Assembly: GCA_018830325.1 (NCBI GenBank)
Contig: JAHJSQ010000133.1
Location: 1 to 64,000 of the forward strand
Direction of reading: 5' to 3'
DNA length: 64,000 nt
Origin: Gammaproteobacteria bacterium
GTDB taxonomy: Bacteria; Pseudomonadota; Gammaproteobacteria; Methylococcales; Methylomonadaceae
The notes beneath the pieces were generated by a model. The model was not told where the DNA came from. It saw nothing but the letters and a program-made list of their open reading frames with translations, and searched no databases. The translations under genes were made by a program, and so were the position numbers. Each line of letters begins with the position of its first letter. The first letter of the stretch is position 1. Positions 46,901 through 55,800 of the stretch are shown piece after piece.

Positions 46901-48530
46901 TTTTTAATTTACCGATATCGACTGCTATCCCGAGATAACCGCTAATCATCCGATCGACATTACGCATCGTGCTAACGGACAACAAAACCGGAATCGCCGA
47001 GCCATCCTTACGCCGATAGAGCCATTCATGCTCATTGGGTTTATTATTACGCGATTTAACAATAATCGTATCGAAACCGGGCGTTACCGGTATCCCCAAC
47101 TGTTCGGAAAACTCTTGCGACCGCTTTTCTAGCTCGTCAGAATCATGAAATATGTCGAGGTCTTGCTTGCCAATCACTTCGTCCGCCAGATAGCCCAGCA
47201 TATCTTCAGCAGCGCGGTTGAATACGGTAATGATCCCTTCCGGTGTAGTCGCAATAATCGCATGCGCGGCATTATCGAGTATCGCGGCATGCAGCGTTAA
47301 CAAATCCTGCAAACGCCGGTTCGCGCTTTCCAAATCTGCAGTGCGCTGATCGACGCGGAGTTCCAGCAGCAATTGATCTTCCGCCAACCTGTCGGTCATA
47401 CGATTGAAACTACCCGCCAACTTCTTCAGTTCCTGCCAGCCTTCAACCGGCACTCTTCGATCGATATCGCCTCCGGCAATAAACCCGGCGACTTCAGTCA
47501 CCCTACGAATCGGCAAAATTAACGCCCTGCCGAACCACAGCGCGGTAATACTCGACAAAACAAGCAATAGTACCAAGGCCCCCCAAGTGAACAAACGCAA
47601 TCTATGAGCCGAGGCAAGGGCTTCGTCAACATCCATTTTGATAACCATCCCCCAATCCAAGGAGGGTAAATAACGCCATACCGCAACGATATCGACGCCC
47701 ACGTAATCCTGAGTCACGCCCATACCGAGTTCACCCGATAAGGCTGATCGCATCGGACTAGCTGTTTCCGTCAATGGTACGTGATAGCGAAAAGCGGCCT
47801 CGCTAATTCGACTCAAGGGGGCGACATACAATGTTTGATCGCCCTCACGCTGCGCCAACACGGTCTCGCCGGTCTCACCTAAGCCTGTGTTGTCGGCGGT
47901 AACTTGAGTCAATCGATCGAGATCCAATTGAAAAGCCAGGGTTCCAATCGGCCTGCCGTCGCGCAGCAACGGCGTGACGATAAAAACAGCGGGGTTATTT
48001 CCGGAAGGTTCGTAGAGCGCCACTGGCGTCACTTGTGTATCGAGCAATGCCAAAGCGCCTCGCTGAGCTTCGGCCAGCGCTGTATCGCGTAAAAATCCGG
48101 AATTTAAATTAGTGCCGAGGTCACCTTCATGCAATATCGAAAAAATGACATTACCGAGTTTATCGATCAACAACAGGTCGTAATATCCGCTACTGTCTTT
48201 AAATCTGACAAAATCGCTTCGATACTTGCGTATTTCATTTCGATATTGCACAGAATCAATCGACCCGTCGAATAAAGCCGAAAGCGTGTCCAAGGCTTGA
48301 TTCGTCAAAGACATATTGGCTAAAAATTGAGCATCGGCCAAGCGTTCGTTTAGGTAAGCCTCGATTTGATCCTGTTTTTTATCGGCAATCGAAGACAAAT
48401 GCGTCTTGACCGTTCTAGTCAATTCTTGCTCGAACGTTCCGACGAACAAATAAGCCAAACCCGCCAACGGCAACGGCGACACCATCAAAAAAATGAATAA
48501 AGAACGAGGAATGATTTTACCTAGAATCAT
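43944..48530 (-). CDS. Hybrid sensor histidine kinase (Cache, HAMP, 3 PAS, 2 REC, HPt)
   Basis: 1528 residues. A first membrane segment at ~9-30 and a second at ~312-334 bracket a ~280-residue periplasmic double-Cache-like sensor. Then come HAMP (~335-390), three PAS domains (~410-540, 550-670, 675-790), HisKA with NMSHEIRTPMN (His814), HATPase (NAIKF, DTGIGL, GGTGLGLAI), receiver 1 (Asp1103 in LLDWRMPGM), receiver 2 (Asp1242 in LMDLQMPEMDG) and an HPt domain (His1390 in HSIKG). This is a BarA/ArcB-type phosphorelay. The 5' end overlaps the solute-binding protein gene by 4 bp, and the 3' end abuts the GGDEF/EAL regulator gene, its likely target. Confidence 0.94.
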   Translation of the reverse strand: MILGKIIPRSLFIFLMVSPLPLAGLAYLFVGTFEQELTRTVKTHLSSIADKKQDQIEAYLNERLADAQFLANMSLTNQALDTLSALFDGSIDSVQYRNEIRKYRSDFVRFKDSSGYYDLLLIDKLGNVIFSILHEGDLGTNLNSGFLRDTALAEAQRGALALLDTQVTPVALYEPSGNNPAVFIVTPLLRDGRPIGTLAFQLDLDRLTQVTADNTGLGETGETVLAQREGDQTLYVAPLSRISEAAFRYHVPLTETASPMRSALSGELGMGVTQDYVGVDIVAVWRYLPSLDWGMVIKMDVDEALASAHRLRLFTWGALVLLLVLSSITALWFGRALILPIRRVTEVAGFIAGGDIDRRVPVEGWQELKKLAGSFNRMTDRLAEDQLLLELRVDQRTADLESANRRLQDLLTLHAAILDNAAHAIIATTPEGIITVFNRAAEDMLGYLADEVIGKQDLDIFHDSDELEKRSQEFSEQLGIPVTPGFDTIIVKSRNNKPNEHEWLYRRKDGSAIPVLLSVSTMRNVDRMISGYLGIAVDIGKLKKVEQALLDSEMRFRTIFEKASIGMVFADAVGNLLQANDSLARFLEYSTTELSDVNFAKLTYADDLSMEEGLVEEIVEGRRDDYRLEKRYVTKSGRVVWGDLTVTVLRDLQGQPINFIGMIIDISARKESEAEYRTILETTQDGFALCDSQGRFIDVNDAYCRLIGYERDELRHMTILNIEAIERPEETQQHLDNIFKNGADRFETRHRHKDGRLLDIEVSVNYLPVSGGRLVVFLRDIGARKETEAALIEAKQSAEAANRAKSAFLANMSHEIRTPMNAILGLTQLVLETELNARQKDFLQKVHASSKALLSILNDVLDYSKIEAGRLEIDRVSFRVESVLTSVADLFAARIEEKGLELFFEIDSAAGCILLGDPLRLTQVLNNLVDNAIKFTHEGEIHIKVEAIDQGEDSLLLQFSVRDTGIGLSQEKAELLFQPFTQADSSITRQFGGTGLGLAICSKIVALMGGTIGAAGVEGEGAVFTFTVRVGIETEAPHNLDLSRIRALRVLVVDDQSTSRLILECLLTEWGVDCETSDSGEDSLRQIYRAEQNNCPFSTVLLDWRMPGMSGAEVADRLEKDCRKGLLKHPLTVIMITAYDKEQLLAQADRVHFDKILTKPVTPSVLYETLAGHSVIPKPEDKVLGAIRLEGIKILVVEDNVLNQEVVVEILQNRGASVTVAENGRVALDKLEQEIFDMVLMDLQMPEMDGFEATRRIKAIPDYRALPVVVMSAAVMPEERARCRLAGADDFVAKPVDPSDLERVLVKWLKGLSVKEDSHKVNLGSGVTNAVKLFDLPGFDIDRALRRVDGNVVLLRRLLVGFFDEYSNSPAQFDRLMQEQRYDEAAAMLHSIKGLAGHLGADSLSHAAAALEKDIHAVSNSDLYRSFIVQLQQAVDAIANSLTQLETSGAQKPDSDVKAIAQVLNDLLPYVEERELIPEHILDALSVLYRSGQAGEMLKRLRDQLDRFDYSGAMTTIERLLTLLKQDS

Positions 48531-49825
48531 TGGCTGTCCTTGTGTTGCAAGGACTGATCTTCGAATGCGACATCGGCCTGCAAACCTTGACTCGCGCCGG
48601 CTTTATCTCTAGATGACGCGCTTTCCAACACCTGGAACCACTGCTCCCGAGTTCGATAATACGGCCAGGGTTTAGGACGTAGCGGCTTTTCGGTGGCAAA
48701 AACCTGCTCAAATTGCCCTCCGGGCTTCACCTGCCCGATGCGCACCATTTTCCAAGTATGCCGGGTCGATAAATCAACCGACCTAATTGCCGAAGGGCCG
48801 TTCACCGTTTGTCTTAAGATAGTTCGATTGACACGCGCCGCTTCGGCCGACCCTGCATCACGTACCGCTTGAGCCCAAAGTTTTACACTCACATAAGCCG
48901 CCTCCATCGCATCGCCAATCAAGCGGTCTTTGCCGAAACGCGCTCCGAATGCGTTAACGAATCGTTTGTTTTGAGGACGATCTATCGATTGAAAATAACT
49001 GCTTACCGTAAAATGCCGCTTGAGCTTATCGCCTCTCCAGGCTTGCATCTCACCCTCGCTAACACTAAACGACATCAACGGTATATCAGCCAAACCCGCA
49101 GCCAGTAATCCGGCAAAAAATGCCTTATTCGTGTCGCCGTTCAAAGTATTGAGTACGACATCGGGCCTTTGCTGCCGGATGTCCCGAACGACCGCGGCAA
49201 CATCTTGTTGGCCTAAAGGCACATAACGTTCGGCTAATACTTGTCCGTCGATAGCGGTTATCAAATCACGAATAATAATATTTGCCGTATGGGGGAAAAT
49301 ATAATCCGAACCGACTAGATAGACGCGACTACCGAAATGCTCGAGCGCCCAATGGGTCCCGGGAACGATTTGTTGATTCGGCGCGGATCCGGTATAGACG
49401 ATATTGGGAGACTGTTCAAGTCCCTCATATTGGACCGGATAAAGCAGAAGATGATCGAAGCGCTCAACGACCTGTTTGACCGCTTTACGACAAACAGATG
49501 TCCAACAAGCAAACAATACATCGACTTTCTCTTGTGTGATCAGTCGCTCGGCCTCATGAGCAAACACTTGCCAATCGGATCGTCCGTCGACGACTGTCAT
49601 TGCAACGGGACGTCCCAGCAACCCGCCTTGGTTGTTGATTTCGTCGACCGCCAAGTCAATCGCATCGATCAATGGCGCCTCGCTGACCGACATCGTGCCG
49701 GTCAGCGAATAAATCACACCAATACGAATCGGCTCAGGCCCGGGTGGCGTTGCCCGAATCATCAATAATGCGATTAACACTACGGCAACGCTAAACCGTA
49801 GCAAAATAGTTACTATTTTATGCAT
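48527..49825 (-). CDS. Urea/amide-type periplasmic binding protein (sensory)
   Basis: 432 residues of the UrtA/FmdD/AmiC branch of type I solute-binding proteins: IRIGVIYSLTGTMSVSEAPLIDAIDLAVDEINNQGGLLGR, VDVLFACWTSVCRKAVK, LLLYPVQYEGLEQSPNIVYTG. A membrane-type N-terminal segment (MHKIVTILLRFSVAVVLIALL) suggests export or anchoring. The ATG at 49825 follows GGGAGC; the frame is open to 49909. No permease or ATPase gene is near; instead its last 4 bp overlap the hybrid kinase, so it probably presents ligand (urea, short amide or similar) to the kinase sensor. The ligand is inferred from family only. Confidence 0.88.
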   Translation of the reverse strand: MHKIVTILLRFSVAVVLIALLMIRATPPGPEPIRIGVIYSLTGTMSVSEAPLIDAIDLAVDEINNQGGLLGRPVAMTVVDGRSDWQVFAHEAERLITQEKVDVLFACWTSVCRKAVKQVVERFDHLLLYPVQYEGLEQSPNIVYTGSAPNQQIVPGTHWALEHFGSRVYLVGSDYIFPHTANIIIRDLITAIDGQVLAERYVPLGQQDVAAVVRDIRQQRPDVVLNTLNGDTNKAFFAGLLAAGLADIPLMSFSVSEGEMQAWRGDKLKRHFTVSSYFQSIDRPQNKRFVNAFGARFGKDRLIGDAMEAAYVSVKLWAQAVRDAGSAEAARVNRTILRQTVNGPSAIRSVDLSTRHTWKMVRIGQVKPGGQFEQVFATEKPLRPKPWPYYRTREQWFQVLESASSRDKAGASQGLQADVAFEDQSLQHKDSQ

Positions 49826-49929
49826 CGAGTGCCGCTCCCAACATCGGATAATCCGAAAAAGTCTGTCATCCATGGCAACTGGATCCTCCAGCGCCTCCTT
49901 AAGCATCAACGAAATTTGAAGTACAGTTT

Positions 49930-50225
49930 CCTCGTTACCACCGCTCCTGCGTGGGAATGCGTAGCGACCAAGCGCTAGATTGCCGTGTCGTCCGAAAAGG
50001 CTATTGGTGTTTGAGCGATAACGGCTTCGATAGTCGCGACGTAGGCGTCGCTCCCACAGCGCTTGTCACCCTTTTGTGGGAGCGATCCTCTGATCGTCCC
50101 TCACCTAACACTAGGTGAGGGAAAGTCGAGATTGTTAAGTGACAATAAATGCTATCGAGGTCTCATTGGCTAAAATTGTAAAAGAGTAATTTTTGACTTA
50201 TGTATAAAGATGAGCGGAGGACCGT
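49930..50225. repeat. Cluster of REP-type hairpins
   Basis: Contains CCACCGCTCCTGCGTGGGAA, GCGACGTAGGCGTCGC followed by CTCCCAC, and CCCTCACCTAACACTAGGTG (AGGG) at 50098-50121; the last two match 18090-18145. The stretch TAATTTTTGACTTATG near 50188 recurs near 8631. Nothing coding was seen in the 49826-50312 gap, which must also contain the promoter of the sensory operon. Confidence 0.65.
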
Positions 50226-50312
50226 GGGAACCAGAAAAGCCTGCCAGCCATGGCAATTGGATTCCCCAGCACCTCCATACGCTAATGCCGAAATTTGAAG
50301 TAGAGTGGATAA

Positions 50313-51473
50313 TCAACTACAAGGATTATCGATGGTATAGACTTTTTCTCCATCAATACCGAGCACTTGCTCGCCTTTCAATAATCCCATCAACTCGCGG
50401 CCTGCCATTGCATAGCGCCAACCTTTCAACAATAATGATTCGGGATCTTCAAACAATAACAATTCCAATGCCTTACGATCAGCCAATATAGCCGGATTCA
50501 GTGAGTTCTCGTCTGCTCTAATGCGTACCAATGCCGTCAAAATATCCAAAATAGCTTCTTGCTGCTGGGTCTTTTTGGGGGATCGGCCATTTTCGTGCAG
50601 CGGTATCGGCGGCCTTTGCTTCGCTTCATTGATCAATTGGCAAAGTACTTTGCCGTACTTGTTGACCATGCGCTCATTGATATTATGGACTTTCAACATT
50701 TCTTCGACGGTACCGGGCTGCTGCTTTGCCAGCTCGAACATCATATCGTCGCGCAACAGCCAATTTCGAGGTCTATCCTCTTTTTGCGCGGTTTGCTCGC
50801 GCCACTCGGCCAAGGTTTGTACGATTGATAATTGCTTACCAGTCAGTTTATTTTTGCCGCGAATTTTAAGCCAAGCATTTTCCGGTGAAATATCGTAAAG
50901 TTCGGGATCGTTCAACATCGCAAAATCGTTTTCCAGCCAATCCAAACGATTGAGCTCGGCCAATTTTTTGAGCATGGTCTGATAAATTTGACATAAATAA
51001 ATCACGTCGTCGGCAGCATACTGTAATTGGGCCTGACTGAGCGGCCTAACCGTCCAGTCGGTGCGGGTATGGGCCTTGCTGAGATTGATGTTCAAAAAAC
51101 TCGATACCAGCATCGCATAACCGGGATTTTCCTGAAATCCTAATAAAGGGGCGGCAATTTGCGTATCAAAAATCGGCTGCGGAATTTTACCTGTCAATTG
51201 ATAAAAAATTTCCAGATCCTGCCGGCAGGAATGGAACACTTTGATTATCGCCGGATTATAGATAGCTTCGAACAGCGCGCTTAAATCATCCAAAGCGATC
51301 GGGTCGACACAAGCAACCCACTCGGGCGTCGCGATTTGCAGCAAACAAAATTTGGGATAATAAGTTTTTTCCCTGAGAAACTCGGTATCCAGTGCTAGCC
51401 AAGATTCCTTGGCGATTTGCCGGCACAATTCGTCAAGCTTTTGCGGAGTATCGATATATTGAATGGGGGTCAT
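50313..51473 (-). CDS. rnd: Ribonuclease D
   Basis: 3'-5' exoribonuclease in tRNA 3' processing. The 386 residues carry the DEDD exonuclease motifs: LALDTEFLREKTY (Asp, Glu), VFHSCRQDLEIF (Asp), and LQYAADDVIYL (Tyr and Asp), followed by an HRDC domain (~210-290) and a C-terminal helical domain. This matches the E. coli enzyme in order and length. It is monocistronic as far as can be seen. Confidence 0.94.
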   Translation of the reverse strand: MTPIQYIDTPQKLDELCRQIAKESWLALDTEFLREKTYYPKFCLLQIATPEWVACVDPIALDDLSALFEAIYNPAIIKVFHSCRQDLEIFYQLTGKIPQPIFDTQIAAPLLGFQENPGYAMLVSSFLNINLSKAHTRTDWTVRPLSQAQLQYAADDVIYLCQIYQTMLKKLAELNRLDWLENDFAMLNDPELYDISPENAWLKIRGKNKLTGKQLSIVQTLAEWREQTAQKEDRPRNWLLRDDMMFELAKQQPGTVEEMLKVHNINERMVNKYGKVLCQLINEAKQRPPIPLHENGRSPKKTQQQEAILDILTALVRIRADENSLNPAILADRKALELLLFEDPESLLLKGWRYAMAGRELMGLLKGEQVLGIDGEKVYTIDNPCS

Positions 51474-51686
51474 GGTTCGTCACGTTAACTAAATAAATGC
51501 AACACGGCAGGCCTTAATCTCTCAAACGACAGAAACACCAAGCACGGCGCGAAAATATGCGATTATCACTTAGTTAAGTTAATTTTGCGACTCGTATTTA
51601 GTGCTGCCTTTACTAGCTACATTTCAGCGGAAGAGTATTTGGCAAATTTTTCCGATAAAAACGTAATGATCCGCTCTCCCTTGCGT

Positions 51687-52460
51687 TCAACGGCCGGCAA
51701 ACGCATTCGGCGTCAAAGCCGCCAGCGATTGAAATGCCGGCTTCGCGAAATAATAGCCTTGAAACAATTCCAAACCGAAAGATTGCAGCACACTCAGCTC
51801 TTCATAAGTTTCGATACCCTCGGCAAGAGGTATGATCGATAGCTCGCCGCATAGCTGCAAAATTGCTTTCACTATAGCTTGACGATTACGATCTTGATCG
51901 ATATGACGAATCAAAGCCATATCCAGTTTAATAATATCGGTTTGGATTTCGGCTAATAAATTGAGTCCGGAATATCCGGCTCCGAAATCGTCTATCGCGG
52001 TTTTAAAACCTTGCGATTGATAATACCGAACGATTTCGAGTAAATGCGCATGATCCTTGACTTGCTCGCCTTCCGTAATTTCAAAAATAATACGATCAAC
52101 CGGAAATCCGTAGATTTTGGCGGCTTCCAATGTGGTTCTTATACACAACTCGGGCCGGTACACCGCATTCGGCATAAAATTAATACTCAAAAAAGTATCC
52201 ATGTTTAACTCCGAGGCCAACTTAATTGCCTTGGTACGGCAACTTTGGTCGAAACGATAGCAGTTTGCATCGTTGACTTGCTCGAACACCTTACCTGCCG
52301 GTTCATTATTCAAGCCTCTCGCCAAGGCCTCATGAGCATAAATCGACTGCGTCGTCGTATTCACGATAGGCTGAAACGCCATTGTGAAGTCGAAACCTAG
52401 TCCGACCCCGCCCGCACATTCCGCGCAACCGAGTTGTTTATAATGATTATCCGGTTTCAT
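51687..52460 (-). CDS. Stand-alone EAL cyclic di-GMP phosphodiesterase
   Basis: 257 residues, nearly all EAL domain. The signature is EALARG, and the full catalytic set is visible: Asn in SINFMPN, Glu in FEITEGE, Asp pair in AIDDFGAGYSGL, Lys in IIKLDM, Glu in AEGIETYEE and Gln in LFQGYYFAKP. Hydrolysis to pGpG is expected. The short N-terminus carries a CAEC motif, which may bind metal or sense redox state (inference). No receiver or PAS domain is attached. It lies 213 bp from rnd and is probably separate. Confidence 0.92.
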   Translation of the reverse strand: MKPDNHYKQLGCAECAGGVGLGFDFTMAFQPIVNTTTQSIYAHEALARGLNNEPAGKVFEQVNDANCYRFDQSCRTKAIKLASELNMDTFLSINFMPNAVYRPELCIRTTLEAAKIYGFPVDRIIFEITEGEQVKDHAHLLEIVRYYQSQGFKTAIDDFGAGYSGLNLLAEIQTDIIKLDMALIRHIDQDRNRQAIVKAILQLCGELSIIPLAEGIETYEELSVLQSFGLELFQGYYFAKPAFQSLAALTPNAFAGR

Positions 52461-52715
52461 ATTTTATTAATCCGCTCAGTTTGTTGTTATTTTTAGATCT
52501 TGCGTGTCGTCCCCCTATGCACTCCAACGCTGAAGCGATGGGAACAAGCAAAAAAGCCCCTTACATTAGTGCATGCTTTACGATTAATCAGGCTATTCTA
52601 GCCGTCTTAGCTCATCATTTGGAATTGAAATACTCGACGCACTGGCTCAAACTATGCTTTTTATTATCCAGTTCTCACTTTTCGCGTGCGAACCCATACG
52701 GAACTTAACTTAATA

Positions 52716-54908
52716 ATGACCTCATTTTCACTGTTCGCGACATCCCCGAAAGCCCTGGAGCAACTGCTTGCCGACGAACTGTCCACGCTGGGCGCGCAAA
52801 ACATCAAACAAACCGTTGCCGGCGTCGCGTTCGAAGGCACGCTTGAAAGCGCTTACCGGGTCTGCCTGTGGTCCCGCATCGCCAATCGGGTCTTGCTGGT
52901 ACTCGATACATTCGATGTCGGCAGCCAGGACGACCTGTATCGCGGCGTCAAAAAAATCAACTGGTTCGAACACATAAAGCCGGACGATTCGATCGCAGTC
53001 ACGTTCAGCGCGAAAAACTCGAAAGCGATCAACAATACTCATTTCGGCGCGCTCAAAGTCAAGGACGCGATCGTCGATCAAATGCGCGCGAAATTCAACA
53101 AACGTCCCTCGATCGATACCGAGCAACCGTCGCTACGCGTCAATGTTTATCTACACAGCGAAAAGGCGCAATTAAGCATCGATCTGTCCGGCGAAAGCTT
53201 GCATAAACGCGGTTATCGCGATATCAACATCAAGGCGCCGATCAAGGAAAATTTGGCTGCGGCGATTCTGATCCGCTCGGGATGGCCCGCGATCGCCAAA
53301 CAAAACGGCTCGCTACTCGATCCGATGTGCGGTTCCGGCACGCTTTTGGTCGAAGGCGCGATGATCGCCGCCGATATCGCACCGGGATTATTGCGCAAAC
53401 ATTACGGTTTCAGCGGCTGGAAAAAGCATGACCCCGAACTTTGGCAAAATCTGATCGACGAAGCCGAACGACGTAAAGCCGAAGGACTGAAAACATTGCC
53501 GGTAATCGTCGGTTTCGATCAAAGCCGGCATACTCTGAATGCGGCGGCGCTACACATCGAGCGAGCCGGATTCAACGGCAAGATTCATCTGGAACGGCGC
53601 GATATCGCCGATGCGCGGCCTGCCGCCGGCTGGCCGAAAGGCCTTTTGGTCTGTAATCCTCCTTACGGAGAACGCCTAGGCGACGCGGAAGAAACCGCCG
53701 AGCTTTATCAAAAGTTCGGTGACACGCTGAAAGCCGAATTTTCCGGCTGGCAAGCCGCGCTGATCGTCAGCGATCCCGAACTCGGATTCCGCCTCGGGAT
53801 TCGTTCGCAAAAACCGATCACGCTATATAATGGCGCTCTCGAATGCAAATTGCTGCGCATGACGATAGCCGATACGGCCTTTTTTATTCCGAAGCCGAAA
53901 AACCGCGACGAACGCCTCGCGCAAATTGCGGAAAGCGTGACCGGCAGCGGCGATACCGGTGCTGAAATGTTCGCCAACCGCGTCAGGAAGAATCTGAAAA
54001 AACTGAGCAAGTGGGCCAAGCAAAACCAAATCGATTGTTACCGGGTTTACGATGCCGACCTGCCAGAATATGCGGTCGCGGTCGATCTGTACCGGGGCGA
54101 TAAAACCTGGATCGTCGTGCAGGAATACGAACCGTCGAAATCGATAGACCCGGACAAAGCCGACCAACGCTTAGCTGGGGTCTTGGCGGAAATTCCGGAC
54201 TTATTCGGCATTCCGAAAGAACAGGCCTTTCTGAAAATACGGCGCAAGCAAAAAAGCTCCGATCAATACGAAAAACAAGGCCACAACAACGAATTCCATG
54301 TCATCGAAGAAGGCGGCTGCAAATTGCGCGTCAATTTTGCCGATTATCTCGATACCGGCTTGTTTCTCGATCATCGCCCGATGCGTCTGCGTATTCAACA
54401 GGAAGCCCAGGGCAAGCGTTTTCTGAATCTGTTCGCCTATACCGGCAGCGCGACGGTGCATGCCGCAGTCGGCGGCGCAAAATCGACCACCACGGTCGAT
54501 ATGTCGAAAACTTATCTGGACTGGGCAGAGCAGAACCTGGCCTTGAATGCGTCCGGCGGCGATCACGAATTTATCCGCGCCGATTGTTTGGAATGGCTGG
54601 CTAATGAAGCCAAACAGCCTTATGCCCGTCAATACGACCTGATCTTTCTGGACCCGCCGACGTTTTCCAACTCCAAGCGCATGGACGACGTATTCGATAT
54701 TCAAACCGATCATGTCGAATTGATCGAAAACGCGGTAGCCTTGCTGTCACCCGGCAGCGTGCTGTATTTCTCGACCAATTTCAGGCGCTTTAAACTCGAC
54801 ACCGAAGCCCTATCGGACTTGGTGATCGAAGACATCACGGCGGCGACGATTCCGGAAGACTTTGCCAGAAATCCCAAGATTCATTATTGCTGGAGGATTA
54901 GCGAATGA
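52716..54908 (+). CDS. rlmL: 23S rRNA (G2445-N2 and G2069-N7) methyltransferase RlmKL
   Basis: Bifunctional rRNA modification enzyme of 730 residues. Its N-terminal half has a THUMP region and the methyltransferase motifs LLDPMCGSGTLLVEGA and CNPPYGERLG (RlmL, N2 of G2445). The C-terminal half has FLNLFAYTGSATVHAA and FLDPPTFSNSKRM (RlmK, N7 of G2069). The ATG at 52716 gives MTSFSLFATSPKALEQLL, the family start; the frame is open from 52686. Its stop overlaps the acylphosphatase start by 4 bp. Confidence 0.96.
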   Translation: MTSFSLFATSPKALEQLLADELSTLGAQNIKQTVAGVAFEGTLESAYRVCLWSRIANRVLLVLDTFDVGSQDDLYRGVKKINWFEHIKPDDSIAVTFSAKNSKAINNTHFGALKVKDAIVDQMRAKFNKRPSIDTEQPSLRVNVYLHSEKAQLSIDLSGESLHKRGYRDINIKAPIKENLAAAILIRSGWPAIAKQNGSLLDPMCGSGTLLVEGAMIAADIAPGLLRKHYGFSGWKKHDPELWQNLIDEAERRKAEGLKTLPVIVGFDQSRHTLNAAALHIERAGFNGKIHLERRDIADARPAAGWPKGLLVCNPPYGERLGDAEETAELYQKFGDTLKAEFSGWQAALIVSDPELGFRLGIRSQKPITLYNGALECKLLRMTIADTAFFIPKPKNRDERLAQIAESVTGSGDTGAEMFANRVRKNLKKLSKWAKQNQIDCYRVYDADLPEYAVAVDLYRGDKTWIVVQEYEPSKSIDPDKADQRLAGVLAEIPDLFGIPKEQAFLKIRRKQKSSDQYEKQGHNNEFHVIEEGGCKLRVNFADYLDTGLFLDHRPMRLRIQQEAQGKRFLNLFAYTGSATVHAAVGGAKSTTTVDMSKTYLDWAEQNLALNASGGDHEFIRADCLEWLANEAKQPYARQYDLIFLDPPTFSNSKRMDDVFDIQTDHVELIENAVALLSPGSVLYFSTNFRRFKLDTEALSDLVIEDITAATIPEDFARNPKIHYCWRISE

Positions 54909-55177
54909 CTAAACAAGTCAGAATACTCGTATCGGGCCGGGTGCAAGGCGTTTATTTCCGCGCCTTCACGCAAAAGCAAGCGAAGAAGCATCAACTGTCA
55001 GGGTTCGCGAAAAACCTGCCGGACGGGCGAGTCGAAGTAGTCGCAGCCGGCTCCAACGAGGCGGTCGAAAAATTAGTGCATTGGTGTCATAGAGGGCCGA
55101 TCATGGCACGGGTCGATCATGTCGAAACAGAAGAACTGGCGGGCATCGATATTCCAGCCGGCTTTGAGATTCGGTGA
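54905..55177 (+). CDS. acyP: Acylphosphatase
   Basis: 90 residues, family length. Hydrolyses acyl phosphates such as carbamoyl or acetyl phosphate. The catalytic Arg lies in GRVQGVYFRAFT and the Asn in FAKNLPDGRVEV, both intact. It overlaps rlmKL by 4 bp (ATGA), so it is translationally coupled to it. Confidence 0.95.
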   Translation: MTKQVRILVSGRVQGVYFRAFTQKQAKKHQLSGFAKNLPDGRVEVVAAGSNEAVEKLVHWCHRGPIMARVDHVETEELAGIDIPAGFEIR

Positions 55178-55187
55178 AAAGCATACT

Positions 55188-55655
55188 TTATAAAAAGCGC
55201 CAATCACCGAAGCACGCGGCCTGCCCTTTATAATTTCCGTATTGATCGATCAGATTCCAAACCACGGCGTTCTCGATCATGAAACGGGCTCCGGTACTCG
55301 AAATGCGCACGCCTTGATAATGATCGATATAGTCCTGTTCTGCCACCTTCTTCAACAGACGACTTCGTTCTTGCCGATTGACCGGCTCCGCGGATAACCT
55401 GGACGGCGTTCGAGTAAATTCTTCCCAATTCATTTCGAATAAGGTCAATGCCTGAGCATTGGCATAATTAAACACGGGATCGTCGGCGGTGTCGTGCGAA
55501 ACCACGGCGAATGGCGCATGAAACAAAGCTTCGGCAAATTCCTGACTCCCGCAAATGCCGTTAATCAGAGGTTTACCGAGCAAGCGATTATAACTGTCGC
55601 CCAATAAGGCGGCATGTTCTGCTAAAAAGTGATTATTAAACGAAGGTTTTTCCAT
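55188..55655 (-). CDS. MEKHL-domain (PAS-like) protein
   Basis: 155 residues. The start MEKPSFNNHFLAEHAALLGDSYNRLLGKPLI and the segments HAPFAVVSHDTADDPVFNYANAQALTLFEM and GVRISSTGARFMIENAVVWNLID match the MEKHL domain family, a PAS-like module of unknown role. The ATG at 55655 was chosen because the frame upstream runs into R4 and R5 repeats. It converges on the acylphosphatase gene with a 10 bp gap. Confidence 0.85.
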   Translation of the reverse strand: MEKPSFNNHFLAEHAALLGDSYNRLLGKPLINGICGSQEFAEALFHAPFAVVSHDTADDPVFNYANAQALTLFEMNWEEFTRTPSRLSAEPVNRQERSRLLKKVAEQDYIDHYQGVRISSTGARFMIENAVVWNLIDQYGNYKGQAACFGDWRFL

Positions 55656-55659
55656 TGAT

Positions 55660-55694
55660 CTTAGAAAAAGCATTTCACCATGAAGAATATGAAG
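55660..55694. repeat. Partial R4 end
   Basis: CTTAGAAAAAGCATTTCACC then ATGAAGAATATGAAG, equal to the left end of the element at 7987. Directly followed by REP pair R5. Confidence 0.55.
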
Positions 55695-55698
55695 CCGC

Positions 55699-55780
55699 GT
55701 AGCCCGGATGGAGCGTAGCGCAATCCGGGAAGCTCGGAGCCACGCCACTCCCGTATTTCGCTACGCTGCATACGGGCTAC
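55699..55780 (-). repeat. REP pair R5, copy 3
   Basis: GTAGCCCGGATGGAGCGTAG and facing CTGCATACGGGCTAC; inverted with respect to 11392-11473 and almost identical to it. Confidence 0.82.
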
Positions 55781-55800
55781 ATGGCTAAACTACCGATTTT

